DNA from: an uncultured Collinsella sp.
GTDB lineage: Bacteria; Actinomycetota; Coriobacteriia; Coriobacteriales; Coriobacteriaceae
DNA length: 13,576 nt
Direction: 5' to 3'
NCBI GenBank assembly: GCA_900542945.1
Contig: UQPI01000055.1
Coordinates: 1 to 13,576, forward strand
The notes under the pieces are model-generated. The model was not told the origin of the DNA and searched no databases. It worked only from the letters and a program-made list of their open reading frames with translations. Position numbers and translations under genes: made by a program. Of the stretch, positions 1 through 9,469 are shown in pieces (position 1 is the stretch's first letter; each line of letters begins with the position of its first letter).

Positions 1-31
1 CAGACGAAAACCGTTCATACACGAAAGGACA

Positions 32-61
32 TTCTGAAAACAATTTAAGACAAATAATAAT
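32..61 (+). promoter_or_regulatory. Possible promoter of the helix-turn-helix gene
   Basis: A weak -35-like TTCTGA (32-37) is followed after 18 bases by AATAAT (56-61), five of six matches to TATAAT. The first 66 bases are AT-rich and contain no open frame. Transcription starting near base 68 would place the start just upstream of the GGAGG at 73-77, which agrees with the TTG start chosen for the gene. The -35 match is poor, so this is only a suggestion. Confidence 0.3.
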
Positions 62-72
62 AGCAAATGAAC

Positions 73-77
73 GGAGG
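73..77 (+). promoter_or_regulatory. Ribosome binding site that decides a TTG start
   Basis: GGAGG at 73-77 stands seven bases before an in-frame TTG at 85. The ATG at 67 lies upstream of this site and has only AT-rich sequence before it, with no Shine-Dalgarno match. The TTG is therefore the better start. Confidence 0.65.
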
Positions 78-84
78 TGCGCGG

Positions 85-654
85 TTGAATCTGACCTTTG
101 AGGGATTCTTAAAAGGCTATTGCCGAGAGCTATCCGGACAGCAGTCACTGAGTTTTAGAAAGCTGGTTGAGCAGGCGACGACGGTTGCGCCGCGCGTGGC
201 GGAGCCTCTGTTTTTGCTTGCTTTGGCGCAAGGAAAAGCCGAATACGTTCTGGGTTTATCCGAGGGCTCGTGGATGGAAGAGGATTACCGAGACGTTTTG
301 TCCTTGTACGGTCAAGCGGGTAACATAATATCTTTATGCGCCAAAAGTGAGCTTCCTAATCGTTATGCCAACGTTTGGCGTGCGTATAGAGCGGTGAAGG
401 AAAAGCCGGTGGCGAACAGAAGGATCAACGCCCTGATGCGAAAAAGAATACTGGAAGCGTTGGAGGAATCGGGCGTAACGCGCTATGGCCTCTGCCGTGC
501 TCTGCACCTGAATAAAGGAAACGTATACGCATACTTGGCCGGCGATGACTCAAAGGTGAGCAGGGAGACGGCGCGTCGCATTATGGAATATGCGGAGGAG
601 AGGGGCACCCAAGAAGGGGCCGGCCGCCCGGTGCGTGTGGCGGGGGAAGATTGA
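85..654 (+). CDS. Helix-turn-helix protein of unknown function
   Basis: I do not recognise a named family. The protein is 189 residues from the TTG at 85 (195 if the ATG at 67 is used). Residues about 118-171 look like a Cro/C1-type helix-turn-helix: a helix ending in LEALEESG, then YGLCRALHLNKGNVYAYL, then a helix SRETARRIMEYA. The first about 105 residues are mostly helical and match no domain I can name. The protein has no membrane segment or signal peptide, so it is probably a cytoplasmic DNA-binding regulator or the antitoxin-like partner of a gene left of the window; the second option is a guess. The gene is richer in A/T than its neighbours (bases 301-360 have 25 G/C of 60) and uses AGA, ATA and TTA codons that are rare in the rest of the window, which suggests acquisition by transfer. 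It ends 45 bases before rmuC with no terminator between them. Confidence 0.7.
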   Translation: MNLTFEGFLKGYCRELSGQQSLSFRKLVEQATTVAPRVAEPLFLLALAQGKAEYVLGLSEGSWMEEDYRDVLSLYGQAGNIISLCAKSELPNRYANVWRAYRAVKEKPVANRRINALMRKRILEALEESGVTRYGLCRALHLNKGNVYAYLAGDDSKVSRETARRIMEYAEERGTQEGAGRPVRVAGED

Positions 655-699
655 TCGCGGTTTTGATTGGTGCTCGATTGGGTTTGTTGGGCGGAGTTT

Positions 700-2055
700 A
701 TGTCTGCTATTGATATTGTGCTTGTTGTGATCGCCTTGGTGGCGGTGGGGGTTGCTGTGGCTTGCGCCCTCCAGCTCAAGAGCCTGCGTGCCGAGCTGCG
801 GGAGCGTGGCGACAGTAGCGCGGAAACGCTGGTAGCGCTCGAGCAGGCCAACAGCACGCTCGACACCCTGAACGTCGCGTTGGCCGAAACCCGCCGCACG
901 GCAAATGCCATCGCGCAGCAGCAGACGACCGACGCCGCCGTAGAGCAGCAGCGCTACCTGACCATTGCGCGCGAGTTCTCGCAGGCCGGCGACCGTATGG
1001 ATGACCTGCGCCGCGAGACGGCCCAACAGCTTGGCGCCAACCGCGAAGGCATCGAGCATCGCCTGGACAAGGTGCGCGAGACGGTCGATGCTCAGCTGGG
1101 CGCCATCCGCAAAGACAACAACGTGCAGCTCGACCAAATGCGTGCGACGGTGGACGAGAAGCTCTCTCGCACGCTCAACGACCGACTGTCGGCATCGTTT
1201 AAGCAGGTGAGCGACCAGCTCGAGGCCGTGTACAAGGGCCTGGGCGACATGCAGTCTATCGCCACCGGCGTGGGCGACCTTAAACGCGTGCTGGGCAATG
1301 TGAAGGCGCGTGGCATTTTGGGCGAGGTGCAGCTGGGCGCGATCCTGGCGGACATCCTTACGCCCGACCAGTATCTGGAAAACGTTGCCACCAAGCCCGG
1401 CGCCTCGGAGCGTGTTGAGTTTGCCGTCAAGCTGCCGGTAGACGAGGGCGACCCCGTGCTGCTGCCGATTGACTCCAAATTCCCGGGTGATGCGTACGAG
1501 CATCTGCTCGACGCGCAGGAGTCGGGCGATGCGGAGACCGTGGCGGCTGCGCGCAAGACGCTCGACACCATGGTCAAGCGCGAGGCCAAGGACATCTGCG
1601 AAAAGTACCTGAGTGTGCCGGCAACGACCAACTTTGGCATCATGTTCGTGCCGTTTGAGGGGCTGTACGCCGAGATCGTCAGCCGCCCCGGGCTTATCGA
1701 GATCCTGGGCCGCGACTATCATGTCAACGTAGCCGGTCCCAGCACCATGGCCGCCATTCTCAACAGCCTGCAGATGAGCTACCAGACGTTTAGGCTGCAA
1801 AAACGTACCGACGACGTGCTGCGCGTGCTCTCCGCCGTCAAGGCCGAGCTGCCGCGCTATCAGGCGGCGCTGCGCCGCGCCCAGCAGCAGATCGAGACCG
1901 CGGGCAAAACGGTCGAGGGCATCATTACCACGCGCACCAACGTCATGGAGCGCAAGCTCAAGGACATCGACGCGCTGGAGGATGCCGACCAAGCCGATGA
2001 GATTTTGGGGCTCACATCCGCGGAGCTGCTCGCAGGCCAAAAAGACGAGGACTAG
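700..2055 (+). CDS. rmuC: DNA recombination protein RmuC
   Basis: RmuC-family protein of 451 residues. The family was named from E. coli, where loss of rmuC raises recombination at inverted repeats; it is related to restriction-type nuclease folds and its exact reaction is not settled. An N-terminal membrane segment (residues about 3-25) is followed by a long Gln/Glu/Arg-rich coiled coil (about 27-170) and then the RmuC domain (about 170-440). Conserved stretches seen include GDLKRVLGNVKARGILGE from residue 192, DSKFPG from residue 258, and FVPFEGLYAEI. The ATG at 700 was preferred to the TTG at 667 because it puts the hydrophobic anchor at the N-terminus, as usual for the family, and because GGAG lies at 693-696, although only three bases before the ATG. 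A terminator follows directly, so the gene ends its transcription unit. Confidence 0.93.
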   Translation: MSAIDIVLVVIALVAVGVAVACALQLKSLRAELRERGDSSAETLVALEQANSTLDTLNVALAETRRTANAIAQQQTTDAAVEQQRYLTIAREFSQAGDRMDDLRRETAQQLGANREGIEHRLDKVRETVDAQLGAIRKDNNVQLDQMRATVDEKLSRTLNDRLSASFKQVSDQLEAVYKGLGDMQSIATGVGDLKRVLGNVKARGILGEVQLGAILADILTPDQYLENVATKPGASERVEFAVKLPVDEGDPVLLPIDSKFPGDAYEHLLDAQESGDAETVAAARKTLDTMVKREAKDICEKYLSVPATTNFGIMFVPFEGLYAEIVSRPGLIEILGRDYHVNVAGPSTMAAILNSLQMSYQTFRLQKRTDDVLRVLSAVKAELPRYQAALRRAQQQIETAGKTVEGIITTRTNVMERKLKDIDALEDADQADEILGLTSAELLAGQKDED

Positions 2056-2066
2056 CTGCATCTGAC

Positions 2067-2106
2067 GGCGGGGCGCCGGTGTAAACGCGGGTGCCCCGCT
2101 GCTTTT
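2067..2106 (+). terminator. Intrinsic terminator after rmuC
   Basis: An 11-bp stem with a G-U pair at each of two positions (2067-2077 with 2090-2100; core GCGGGGC/GCCCCGC) encloses a 12-base loop and is followed by GCTTTT. It starts 11 bases after the rmuC stop codon. Confidence 0.8.
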
Positions 2107-2116
2107 CGCATCGTGC

Positions 2117-2147
2117 TTGCCTGAAGTGCGCTTCAATGTGCAACAAT
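2117..2147 (+). promoter_or_regulatory. Possible promoter of the ABC exporter gene
   Basis: TTGCCT (2117-2122) and AACAAT (2142-2147) are separated by 19 bases, slightly long for a sigma-70 type promoter. They lie just after the rmuC terminator and 34 bases before the ABC start, where a promoter is needed. Similar NACAAT boxes precede nth and the threonine-aldolase-like gene. Confidence 0.35.
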
Positions 2148-2181
2148 GGCGTTTCGCCCAATCAGACGCGAAAGGAAGCCC

Positions 2182-3984
<1,803 letters not shown>

Positions 3985-3998
3985 GCGTCTCGGACGTG

Positions 3999-4012
3999 GG
4001 ACAATTGTGTCC
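3999..4012. promoter_or_regulatory. Small palindrome upstream of nth
   Basis: GGACA and TGTCC are mirrored around ATTG. The site covers a -10-like GACAAT (4000-4005) located 42 bases before the nth start. It may be an operator or simply part of the promoter. No good -35 sits at the right distance: TTGGAG at 3973-3978 is 21 bases away. Confidence 0.25.
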
Positions 4013-4047
4013 ATAAGTTTATTGTGCCGTTGAGCCGAGGAGTCGTT

Positions 4048-4713
4048 ATGCCACGCGAGACCAATGCCGCCAAGCACGAGCGCGCCATCGAGGTGTGTGA
4101 GCGCCTCAACCGTCGCTATGGCCCGGTCGAGTGCTTTTTGGACCACGAGAATCCCTTCCGCCTGCTGATCGCGGTGCTACTCTCGGCGCAAACGACCGAC
4201 GCGCAGGTTAACAAGGTGACGCCGCGGCTGTTTGCCCAGTGGCCCACGCCCGAGGCCATGGCCGGGGCGAGCGTGGCTGACGTGGCAGACACCATTAAGT
4301 CACTCGGCTTTTATAAGAGTAAGGCCAAGCATGCCGTGGAGGCCGCGCAGATGATCGTTGCTGACTACGGCGGCGAGGTACCGGCCGACATGAAGGAGCT
4401 TGTAAAGCTGCCGGGCGTGGGGCGCAAGACGGCGAACATCGTGCTCAACGTGGGGTATGGCATTGTGGAGGGCATTGCGGTGGACACGCACGTCAACCGC
4501 ATTGCGCACCGCCTGATGCTGAGTCCTAAGACGCATGCCAAGGAGCCGCTCAAGACCGAGCAGGATCTGCTTAAGATTTTGCCGCACGAGTATTGGGAGT
4601 CGGTTAACCATCAGTGGATCACCTTCGGTCGCGAAATCTGCGATGCCCGCAAACCCAAGTGCGACGAGTGTCCGCTGGCAGATTTGTGCCCCAGCGTGCG
4701 CGTGGCGGGGTAG
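4048..4713 (+). CDS. nth: Endonuclease III, DNA glycosylase/AP lyase
   Basis: A 221-residue base-excision repair enzyme that removes oxidised pyrimidines and cuts the abasic site by beta-elimination. The helix-hairpin-helix is LPGVGRKTAN with the Schiff-base lysine at Lys127; the catalytic aspartate is Asp146 in VDTHVNR. The C-terminal iron-sulfur motif is intact: Cys198, Cys205, Cys208 and Cys214 with C-x6-C-x2-C-x5-C spacing. Length and motif order are normal for bacterial Nth. The ATG at 4048 has GAGGAG at 4037-4042, five bases away; an upstream in-frame GTG at 4024 has no such site. It probably has its own promoter in the 63-base gap after the ABC gene. All key residues are present, so I expect an active enzyme. 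Confidence 0.96.
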   Translation: MPRETNAAKHERAIEVCERLNRRYGPVECFLDHENPFRLLIAVLLSAQTTDAQVNKVTPRLFAQWPTPEAMAGASVADVADTIKSLGFYKSKAKHAVEAAQMIVADYGGEVPADMKELVKLPGVGRKTANIVLNVGYGIVEGIAVDTHVNRIAHRLMLSPKTHAKEPLKTEQDLLKILPHEYWESVNHQWITFGREICDARKPKCDECPLADLCPSVRVAG

Positions 4714-4761
4714 GGCGGAATGCATCTTCGTCTGGCGTTTTTTGCAGGGCCGGGTTTGCCC

Positions 4762-4792
4762 TTGAGCAGGAGTCCTCTCCATGCGCTACCAT
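4762..4792 (+). promoter_or_regulatory. Possible promoter upstream of mfd
   Basis: TTGAGC (4762-4767) and TACCAT (4787-4792) are separated by 19 bases. A transcript starting near 4799 would run straight into the terminator hairpin at 4819-4846 before reaching mfd. The elements match the consensus only in part. This call and the leader reading frame at 4781 exclude each other as written, because the -10 box would lie inside that frame. Confidence 0.3.
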
Positions 4793-4804
4793 GACAAACA
4801 ATGA
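4781..4804 (+). other. Possible seven-codon leader peptide upstream of mfd
   Basis: AGGAG at 4768-4772 stands eight bases before an ATG that opens the short frame MRYHDKQ, ending in TGA at 4802-4804. The terminator hairpin begins 14 bases later and mfd 67 bases later, an arrangement like translation-coupled attenuators. It requires a promoter further upstream, for example read-through from nth. Chance occurrence of so short a frame is likely. Confidence 0.2.
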
Positions 4805-4818
4805 TCTTTGACGTACGA

Positions 4819-4846
4819 CCCGCCGAGCTTGCCCCGGCGGGCTTTT
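4819..4846 (+). terminator. Intrinsic terminator just before mfd
   Basis: CCCGCCG (4819-4825) pairs with CGGCGGG (4835-4841), followed by CTTTT (4842-4846). It is 105 bases beyond the nth stop but only 25 bases before the mfd start codon. It may end nth transcription or act as an attenuator of mfd. Confidence 0.7.
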
Positions 4847-4871
4847 GGCGTTGCGATGCCGGAGGAACAGC

Positions 4872-7800
4872 ATGCTCATTCACCGTATAGCCGCGCAGCT
4901 CTACACTGCCGAGGCACTGCAGACCGTCGAGGCCGGACTCGATGCCGGCGAGGACGTGACGTTGGCCGTGTCGCAGTCGGGTCGCACGCTTATGGCGGCC
5001 GCCCAGTTTGCGCGCCGTCCGCGTCCCACGGTCTATATCGTGAGCGGCGAGGACGCTGCCGATCGCGCCGCGCGCAGCCTGGCCGCCTATGTGGGCCTGG
5101 CGCACGTGTGCCGCTTTCCCGAGCGCAAGGACTACCCGTGGCGCGAGCAGGCGCCCGACGATGCCGTGGTGGCGCAGCGCTGCGAGGCCCTGGGACGCAT
5201 CGTGCGCGGTGACAACTGCATTATGGTTGCCTCGGCCCGCGCGTTGCTGCGTTGCGTGCCGCCAGTCGAGAGCCGCTACTGGGAGTCCACGACCTTTGCG
5301 GTGGGCGAGGAGATCCCTTTTGACGAGGTGCCGCAGCGCCTGGTGGGCATGGGCTATACCAATGCCGGTGCCGCCGACGCACCCGGCCTGTTCCGCGTGC
5401 ACGGTGATACCGTCGAGGTGTTCCCCGCGCAGGAGAAGGCACCCGTGCGCATTGAGTTCTTTGGCGACGAGATTGATCGCATCCGCCGCATGGTGAGTTC
5501 CACGGGGCAGACCATCGGCAACGAGGACAGCATCGAAATCTTCCCCTGCCGCGAGCTGGCGCTCACCGACGAGGCCGTTCACAACATGCACGTGGCGCTC
5601 TACCGTGCCAGCCAGGACGACAGTAAGCTGGCGGCGCTGCTCGAGATGGTGGATGCACGCATCGTCACGCCCGAGCTCGACCGCTTTTTGCCGGTGATGT
5701 ACGGCCAGACCGTGAGCCCGCTGTCGCATGTGAGCGGCAAGGCGCTCGTGGTGCTGTCCGAGCCGCGCTCGCTGTTCGACGACTGCCTGCGCGCCTACGA
5801 GGATATCGAGGCGCGTGCCGGCGAGGCGGGGGTCGACCGTCTGGACGGCCTGTACGTGCGTGCCCAGCAACTCGACTTTGGTGCCCAGCAGCGCCTTAAC
5901 TACGTGAGCTTGATTCGTGCCGGCGGTGCGGTGACGGCAGAGCTCAAGATTGAGCAGCCGGCCATCGCGGGCTCGGACAATCGCTTTATGACGCGCATCC
6001 AGGAGGTCGTGGGCAAGCGCTATGCCTGCGTGTTTGCCATCCCCGACCGCGGTGCGCGCGAGTCGATGGAGCTCACCTTTGGCGATGAGGGTATTACCTT
6101 TGAGGAGTCGCTGACGGCCGCGCCCGAAAACGCGGGCGCTATTGGCGACCGTGTGCGCGTGGCGGCGGCGGATTCTGCCGATCGTGCTGCTCGTCAGGCG
6201 GCCCATGCTTCGATTCGCGAGCGCCATGCCGATGCGCTCAACGCCCGCTCGCTCGAGGCGGGCGCGGCCCAGGCTGCCGCCGGTGCCGCTGTGCCCACCA
6301 TCTCGCGCGGGCGCGTGACCTTTGTGGATGCCGCTCTGCCGCAGGGCGTGGTGGTGCCCGATGCCAATCTGGCCGTGTTCTCGATCGCCGACCTCAACGC
6401 CCGCATGGACGCCAACCGCGCGCGCAGCCGCCGCAAGGTGGACATTACGCAGATCACGTTCCCGTTTAAGCCGGGCGACTACGTGGTGCACGCCACTCAC
6501 GGCATCGCGCTCTTTAGCGAGATCGCGCGCCAGGAAGTGGGCGGCAAGGAGCGCGACTACTTTTTGCTGGAATATGCCGACGGCGACAAGCTCTACGTGC
6601 CGCTGGAGCAGGTCGACCGCATCACACGCTATGTTGGCCCCGACGGTGACAAGCCACGCCTGACCAGGCTCAACACCGCCGACTGGACGCGTGCCACCAA
6701 TAAGGCGCGCAAGAACGCCAAAAAGCTGGCGTTTGACCTGGTCGATCTGTATACGCGCCGCTCTTCGATTACCGGTATCGCCTGCCCACCCGACACGCCC
6801 GAGCAGATCGAGATGGAGCAGAGCTTTCCTTACGACGAGACGCGCGACCAGCTGGAGGCCATCGCTGACATTAAGGCCGACATGGAGGCGCCCAAGCCCA
6901 TGGACCGCCTGCTGTGCGGCGATGTGGGCTTTGGCAAGACCGAGGTCGCCCTGCGCGCGGCGTTTAAGTGCGTGGACTCCGGCCGCCAGGTCATGGTGCT
7001 CTGCCCCACGACCATTCTGGCCCAGCAGCACTACGAGACGTTCTTTGAGCGCTTTGCCCCGTTTGGCCTGGAGGTCGAGGTGCTCAGCCGCTTTCGCACG
7101 CCGGCGCAGCAAAAGCGCGCGCTCAAGGCGTTTGCCGAGGGTGCGATCGACGTGCTCATCGGCACGCACCGCCTGCTCTCGGCCGATGTGAACCCCAAGA
7201 ACCTGGGCCTGGTGATCATTGACGAAGAGCAGCGCTTTGGCGTGCAGCACAAGGAGCAGCTCAAGAACCTGCGCGAGCAGATTGACGTGCTCACGCTTTC
7301 GGCCACGCCCATCCCGCGTACCATGCAGATGGCCACGAGCGGCGTGCGCGACATGAGCCTGATCACCACGCCGCCGACTGGGCGCCGCCCCGTGATCGTG
7401 CACGTGGGGGAGTACGACCCCGACGTGGTGAGCGCGGCGATTCGCCTGGAGGTGGGTCGCGGCGGACAGGTGTACTACGTGTCCAACCGCGTCAAGACCA
7501 TCGACGACGCCGTGGCACGCGTGCACGAGGCCGCGCCCGAGGCGCGCGTGGGCGTGGCGCACGGCAAGATGAGCCCGCGCGAGGTCGAGGACGTGATGAT
7601 CGAGTTCGCGACCAAAAAGATCGACGTGCTCATCGCCACGACCATTGTGGAGAGCGGTATCGACAACGCGACCGCCAATACGCTCATCATCGAGGACTCG
7701 CAGCGCCTGGGTCTGGCACAGCTCTACCAGCTTAAGGGCCGCGTGGGCCGCTCGGCCACGCAGGCATACGCGTACTTTATGTTCCCCGGCGAGCTGCCGC

Positions 7801-8504
7801 TCACCGAGGAGGCCACGGCGCGCCTGACTGCACTTTCCGAGTTCCAGGACCTGGGCAGCGGCATGCGCATCGCCATGCGCGACCTGGAGATCCGCGGCGC
7901 CGGCTCGCTCATGGGCGCCGAGCAGCACGGCAACCTGTCGAGTGTGGGCTTTGACCTGTTTACGCAGATGCTGGGACAGGCCGTGGCCGAGGCGCGCGGC
8001 GATGACGACGCCGGTGTGGAGGCGGCGAGCGTGGGTATTAACCTGCCGGCCGACTACTTCTTGTCCGAGGAGTACCTGCCGGCGGTGGACCAGCGCGTGC
8101 TCGTGTACCGCAAGCTCGCGGCGGCTGAGGACCTGGAGAGTGTCGACGAGGTGCAGGAGGAGACCGAGGCCGCGCATGGTGAGCTGCCGCTGGCGGGACT
8201 CAACCTGTTCAACCGCGCGCGCATCCGCATTCGCGGCGAGCGCCTGGGGCTCGAGAGCGTCACACTCAGTGGCGGCCGCATCACGTTTTTGGGCGTCGAC
8301 GTGCCCAAGAAGGTGGCATTTGAGCTTAAGACCCGCTATGGCGCGGTGAACTTCCCCAAGAGCCGCAAACTGTCGGTGCCCTACAAGGCGGGCGCCGGTG
8401 CGGGCAGCGGCCTGGGTCGCGGTCTCGACGCCAACGACGGCACCGGCCCCGTGGCCGCGGCGCTCATGCTGCTGCAACAGCTGGGCGCTAGTGATGATGA
8501 CTAG
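4872..8504 (+). CDS. mfd: Transcription-repair coupling factor Mfd
   Basis: A 1210-residue ATP-dependent translocase that removes RNA polymerase stalled at DNA lesions and recruits UvrA for strand-specific nucleotide excision repair. The N-terminal UvrB-like region covers about residues 1-330. The CarD-like RNA polymerase interaction domain starts at PGDYVVH (534-540). The SF2 motor has Walker A GDVGFGKT (683-690), the DEEQ box (784-787), SAT motif III (810-812) and QLKGRVGR (953-960), leading into the translocation motif. The C-terminal regulatory domain begins near residue 1058 (LPADYF). A glycine-rich tail ends in SDDD. Length is a little above the about 1150 of E. coli Mfd and ordinary for actinobacteria. 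The ATG at 4872 has GGAGGA at 4861-4866. The 56-base gap to the next gene has no terminator, so the two may be co-transcribed. Confidence 0.97.
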   Translation: MLIHRIAAQLYTAEALQTVEAGLDAGEDVTLAVSQSGRTLMAAAQFARRPRPTVYIVSGEDAADRAARSLAAYVGLAHVCRFPERKDYPWREQAPDDAVVAQRCEALGRIVRGDNCIMVASARALLRCVPPVESRYWESTTFAVGEEIPFDEVPQRLVGMGYTNAGAADAPGLFRVHGDTVEVFPAQEKAPVRIEFFGDEIDRIRRMVSSTGQTIGNEDSIEIFPCRELALTDEAVHNMHVALYRASQDDSKLAALLEMVDARIVTPELDRFLPVMYGQTVSPLSHVSGKALVVLSEPRSLFDDCLRAYEDIEARAGEAGVDRLDGLYVRAQQLDFGAQQRLNYVSLIRAGGAVTAELKIEQPAIAGSDNRFMTRIQEVVGKRYACVFAIPDRGARESMELTFGDEGITFEESLTAAPENAGAIGDRVRVAAADSADRAARQAAHASIRERHADALNARSLEAGAAQAAAGAAVPTISRGRVTFVDAALPQGVVVPDANLAVFSIADLNARMDANRARSRRKVDITQITFPFKPGDYVVHATHGIALFSEIARQEVGGKERDYFLLEYADGDKLYVPLEQVDRITRYVGPDGDKPRLTRLNTADWTRATNKARKNAKKLAFDLVDLYTRRSSITGIACPPDTPEQIEMEQSFPYDETRDQLEAIADIKADMEAPKPMDRLLCGDVGFGKTEVALRAAFKCVDSGRQVMVLCPTTILAQQHYETFFERFAPFGLEVEVLSRFRTPAQQKRALKAFAEGAIDVLIGTHRLLSADVNPKNLGLVIIDEEQRFGVQHKEQLKNLREQIDVLTLSATPIPRTMQMATSGVRDMSLITTPPTGRRPVIVHVGEYDPDVVSAAIRLEVGRGGQVYYVSNRVKTIDDAVARVHEAAPEARVGVAHGKMSPREVEDVMIEFATKKIDVLIATTIVESGIDNATANTLIIEDSQRLGLAQLYQLKGRVGRSATQAYAYFMFPGELPLTEEATARLTALSEFQDLGSGMRIAMRDLEIRGAGSLMGAEQHGNLSSVGFDLFTQMLGQAVAEARGDDDAGVEAASVGINLPADYFLSEEYLPAVDQRVLVYRKLAAAEDLESVDEVQEETEAAHGELPLAGLNLFNRARIRIRGERLGLESVTLSGGRITFLGVDVPKKVAFELKTRYGAVNFPKSRKLSVPYKAGAGAGSGLGRGLDANDGTGPVAAALMLLQQLGASDDD

Positions 8505-8560
8505 CGAGTCGACGCTGCAAACACTCCATTTGGGCACTCTGGCTCCATCGAAAGGAAAGC

Positions 8561-9424
8561 ATGTTCGGATACATCTATAAGAAAGACGCCGCTGCTATCG
8601 CGGTTATCCTTGCCCTCTGCCTGGGCGTGGGCAGTTTCTTCGATTATCAGATTTCGAGCGCGCTGTTCAACATCGGCAGCATGTACGGTCGCTTTGTCGA
8701 GGCGGCCGGCGAGCTACCGTTTGAGCTGACGGCGAGCATCGCGGGCGTTATGCTCGTGCGAGCGGTGCGCCCCGATTCCAAGGCAAGCAAGTGGCTCGCC
8801 GCGCTGGGCATTCTCATCAACGTGGGCCTGCTCGGCTACGAGATTGTCGGATCGCAGCGTGTCGGCGGCAAACTCATCGCGTTTCAGCTGGTGCTGACGT
8901 TTGTGCTGGTCATCGCTGCCAACCTTATCGCCTACCGCCTCACACGCGACACCGATCCCGACGAGCTCACGCGCTGGGCGTTGATGGTGCTTGCCGTGTG
9001 GGTCGCTCAGGCCATTATCCTCAACGTCATTGTCAAGCCGCTGTGGTCGCGCCCGCGCATGCGCGTGATCGAGGTCACGCCGGGGCTCAATTTTCAGCCG
9101 TGGTGGGTAATCGGCAATCCCGATAAGTGGAGCTATATTGCCGCCGGCGTGATCAAGGACGGCTTTAAGTCGTTCGCGAGCGGGCACACCGCGCACGCGG
9201 CGATCGGCCTTATGCTCGCCGGGCTTCCCGCGGCGGCCTTTAAGGAAAGGCCGTCGCGCCGCCGCGTGGTCTTTTGGGCTGCCGCTGTGGTTGCGGCGCT
9301 CGTCGCTTTTGGCCGCATCGTGATCGGCGCGCACTTTTTGAGTGACGTGAGCTGCGGCTTTGCCCTGGTGCTGGCACTTGAGTGTCTTGCCGCGCGCATT
9401 GCCTATCCCAACGGCGTACAATAG
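8561..9424 (+). CDS. PAP2-family membrane phosphatase
   Basis: A 287-residue integral membrane protein of the PAP2 (phosphatidic acid phosphatase type 2) superfamily, which dephosphorylates lipid phosphates or diphosphates such as phosphatidic acid, phosphatidylglycerol phosphate or undecaprenyl diphosphate. The three catalytic motifs are recognisable: Lys159 with SRPR at 163-166, SGHT at 207-210 with the proton-relay His209, and Arg252, the nucleophile His258 and Asp262 in GRIVIGAHFLSD. About six hydrophobic stretches are visible, starting at residue 11. The motif-1 spacing is shorter than the textbook K-x6-RP, as in many bacterial relatives. AAAGGAAAG at 8551-8559 supports the ATG at 8561. 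It follows mfd by 56 bases without a terminator. The exact lipid substrate is unknown. Confidence 0.88.
   Translation: MFGYIYKKDAAAIAVILALCLGVGSFFDYQISSALFNIGSMYGRFVEAAGELPFELTASIAGVMLVRAVRPDSKASKWLAALGILINVGLLGYEIVGSQRVGGKLIAFQLVLTFVLVIAANLIAYRLTRDTDPDELTRWALMVLAVWVAQAIILNVIVKPLWSRPRMRVIEVTPGLNFQPWWVIGNPDKWSYIAAGVIKDGFKSFASGHTAHAAIGLMLAGLPAAAFKERPSRRRVVFWAAAVVAALVAFGRIVIGAHFLSDVSCGFALVLALECLAARIAYPNGVQ
9417..9422 (+). promoter_or_regulatory. Likely -10 box of the threonine-aldolase-like gene
   Basis: TACAAT differs from TATAAT at one position. It overlaps the PAP2 stop codon (9422-9424) and lies 47 bases before the next start. The -35 region at 9394-9399 is GCGCAT, a poor match, so the call rests on the -10 alone. 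Confidence 0.35.
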
Positions 9425-9469
9425 CCCCGTTTGAATCATCTGGCCGATACCCGGTAAGAGAGGATTGCC

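Noticed and set aside
667..699. Upstream TTG start for rmuC
   Set aside because: It would add 11 residues before the membrane anchor and has no ribosome binding site.
4611..8537. A 1308-codon open frame on the reverse strand
   Set aside because: It is antisense to the whole of mfd, which has every expected motif. Its low-complexity composition rich in His, Ala, Leu and Arg is that of a shadow frame.
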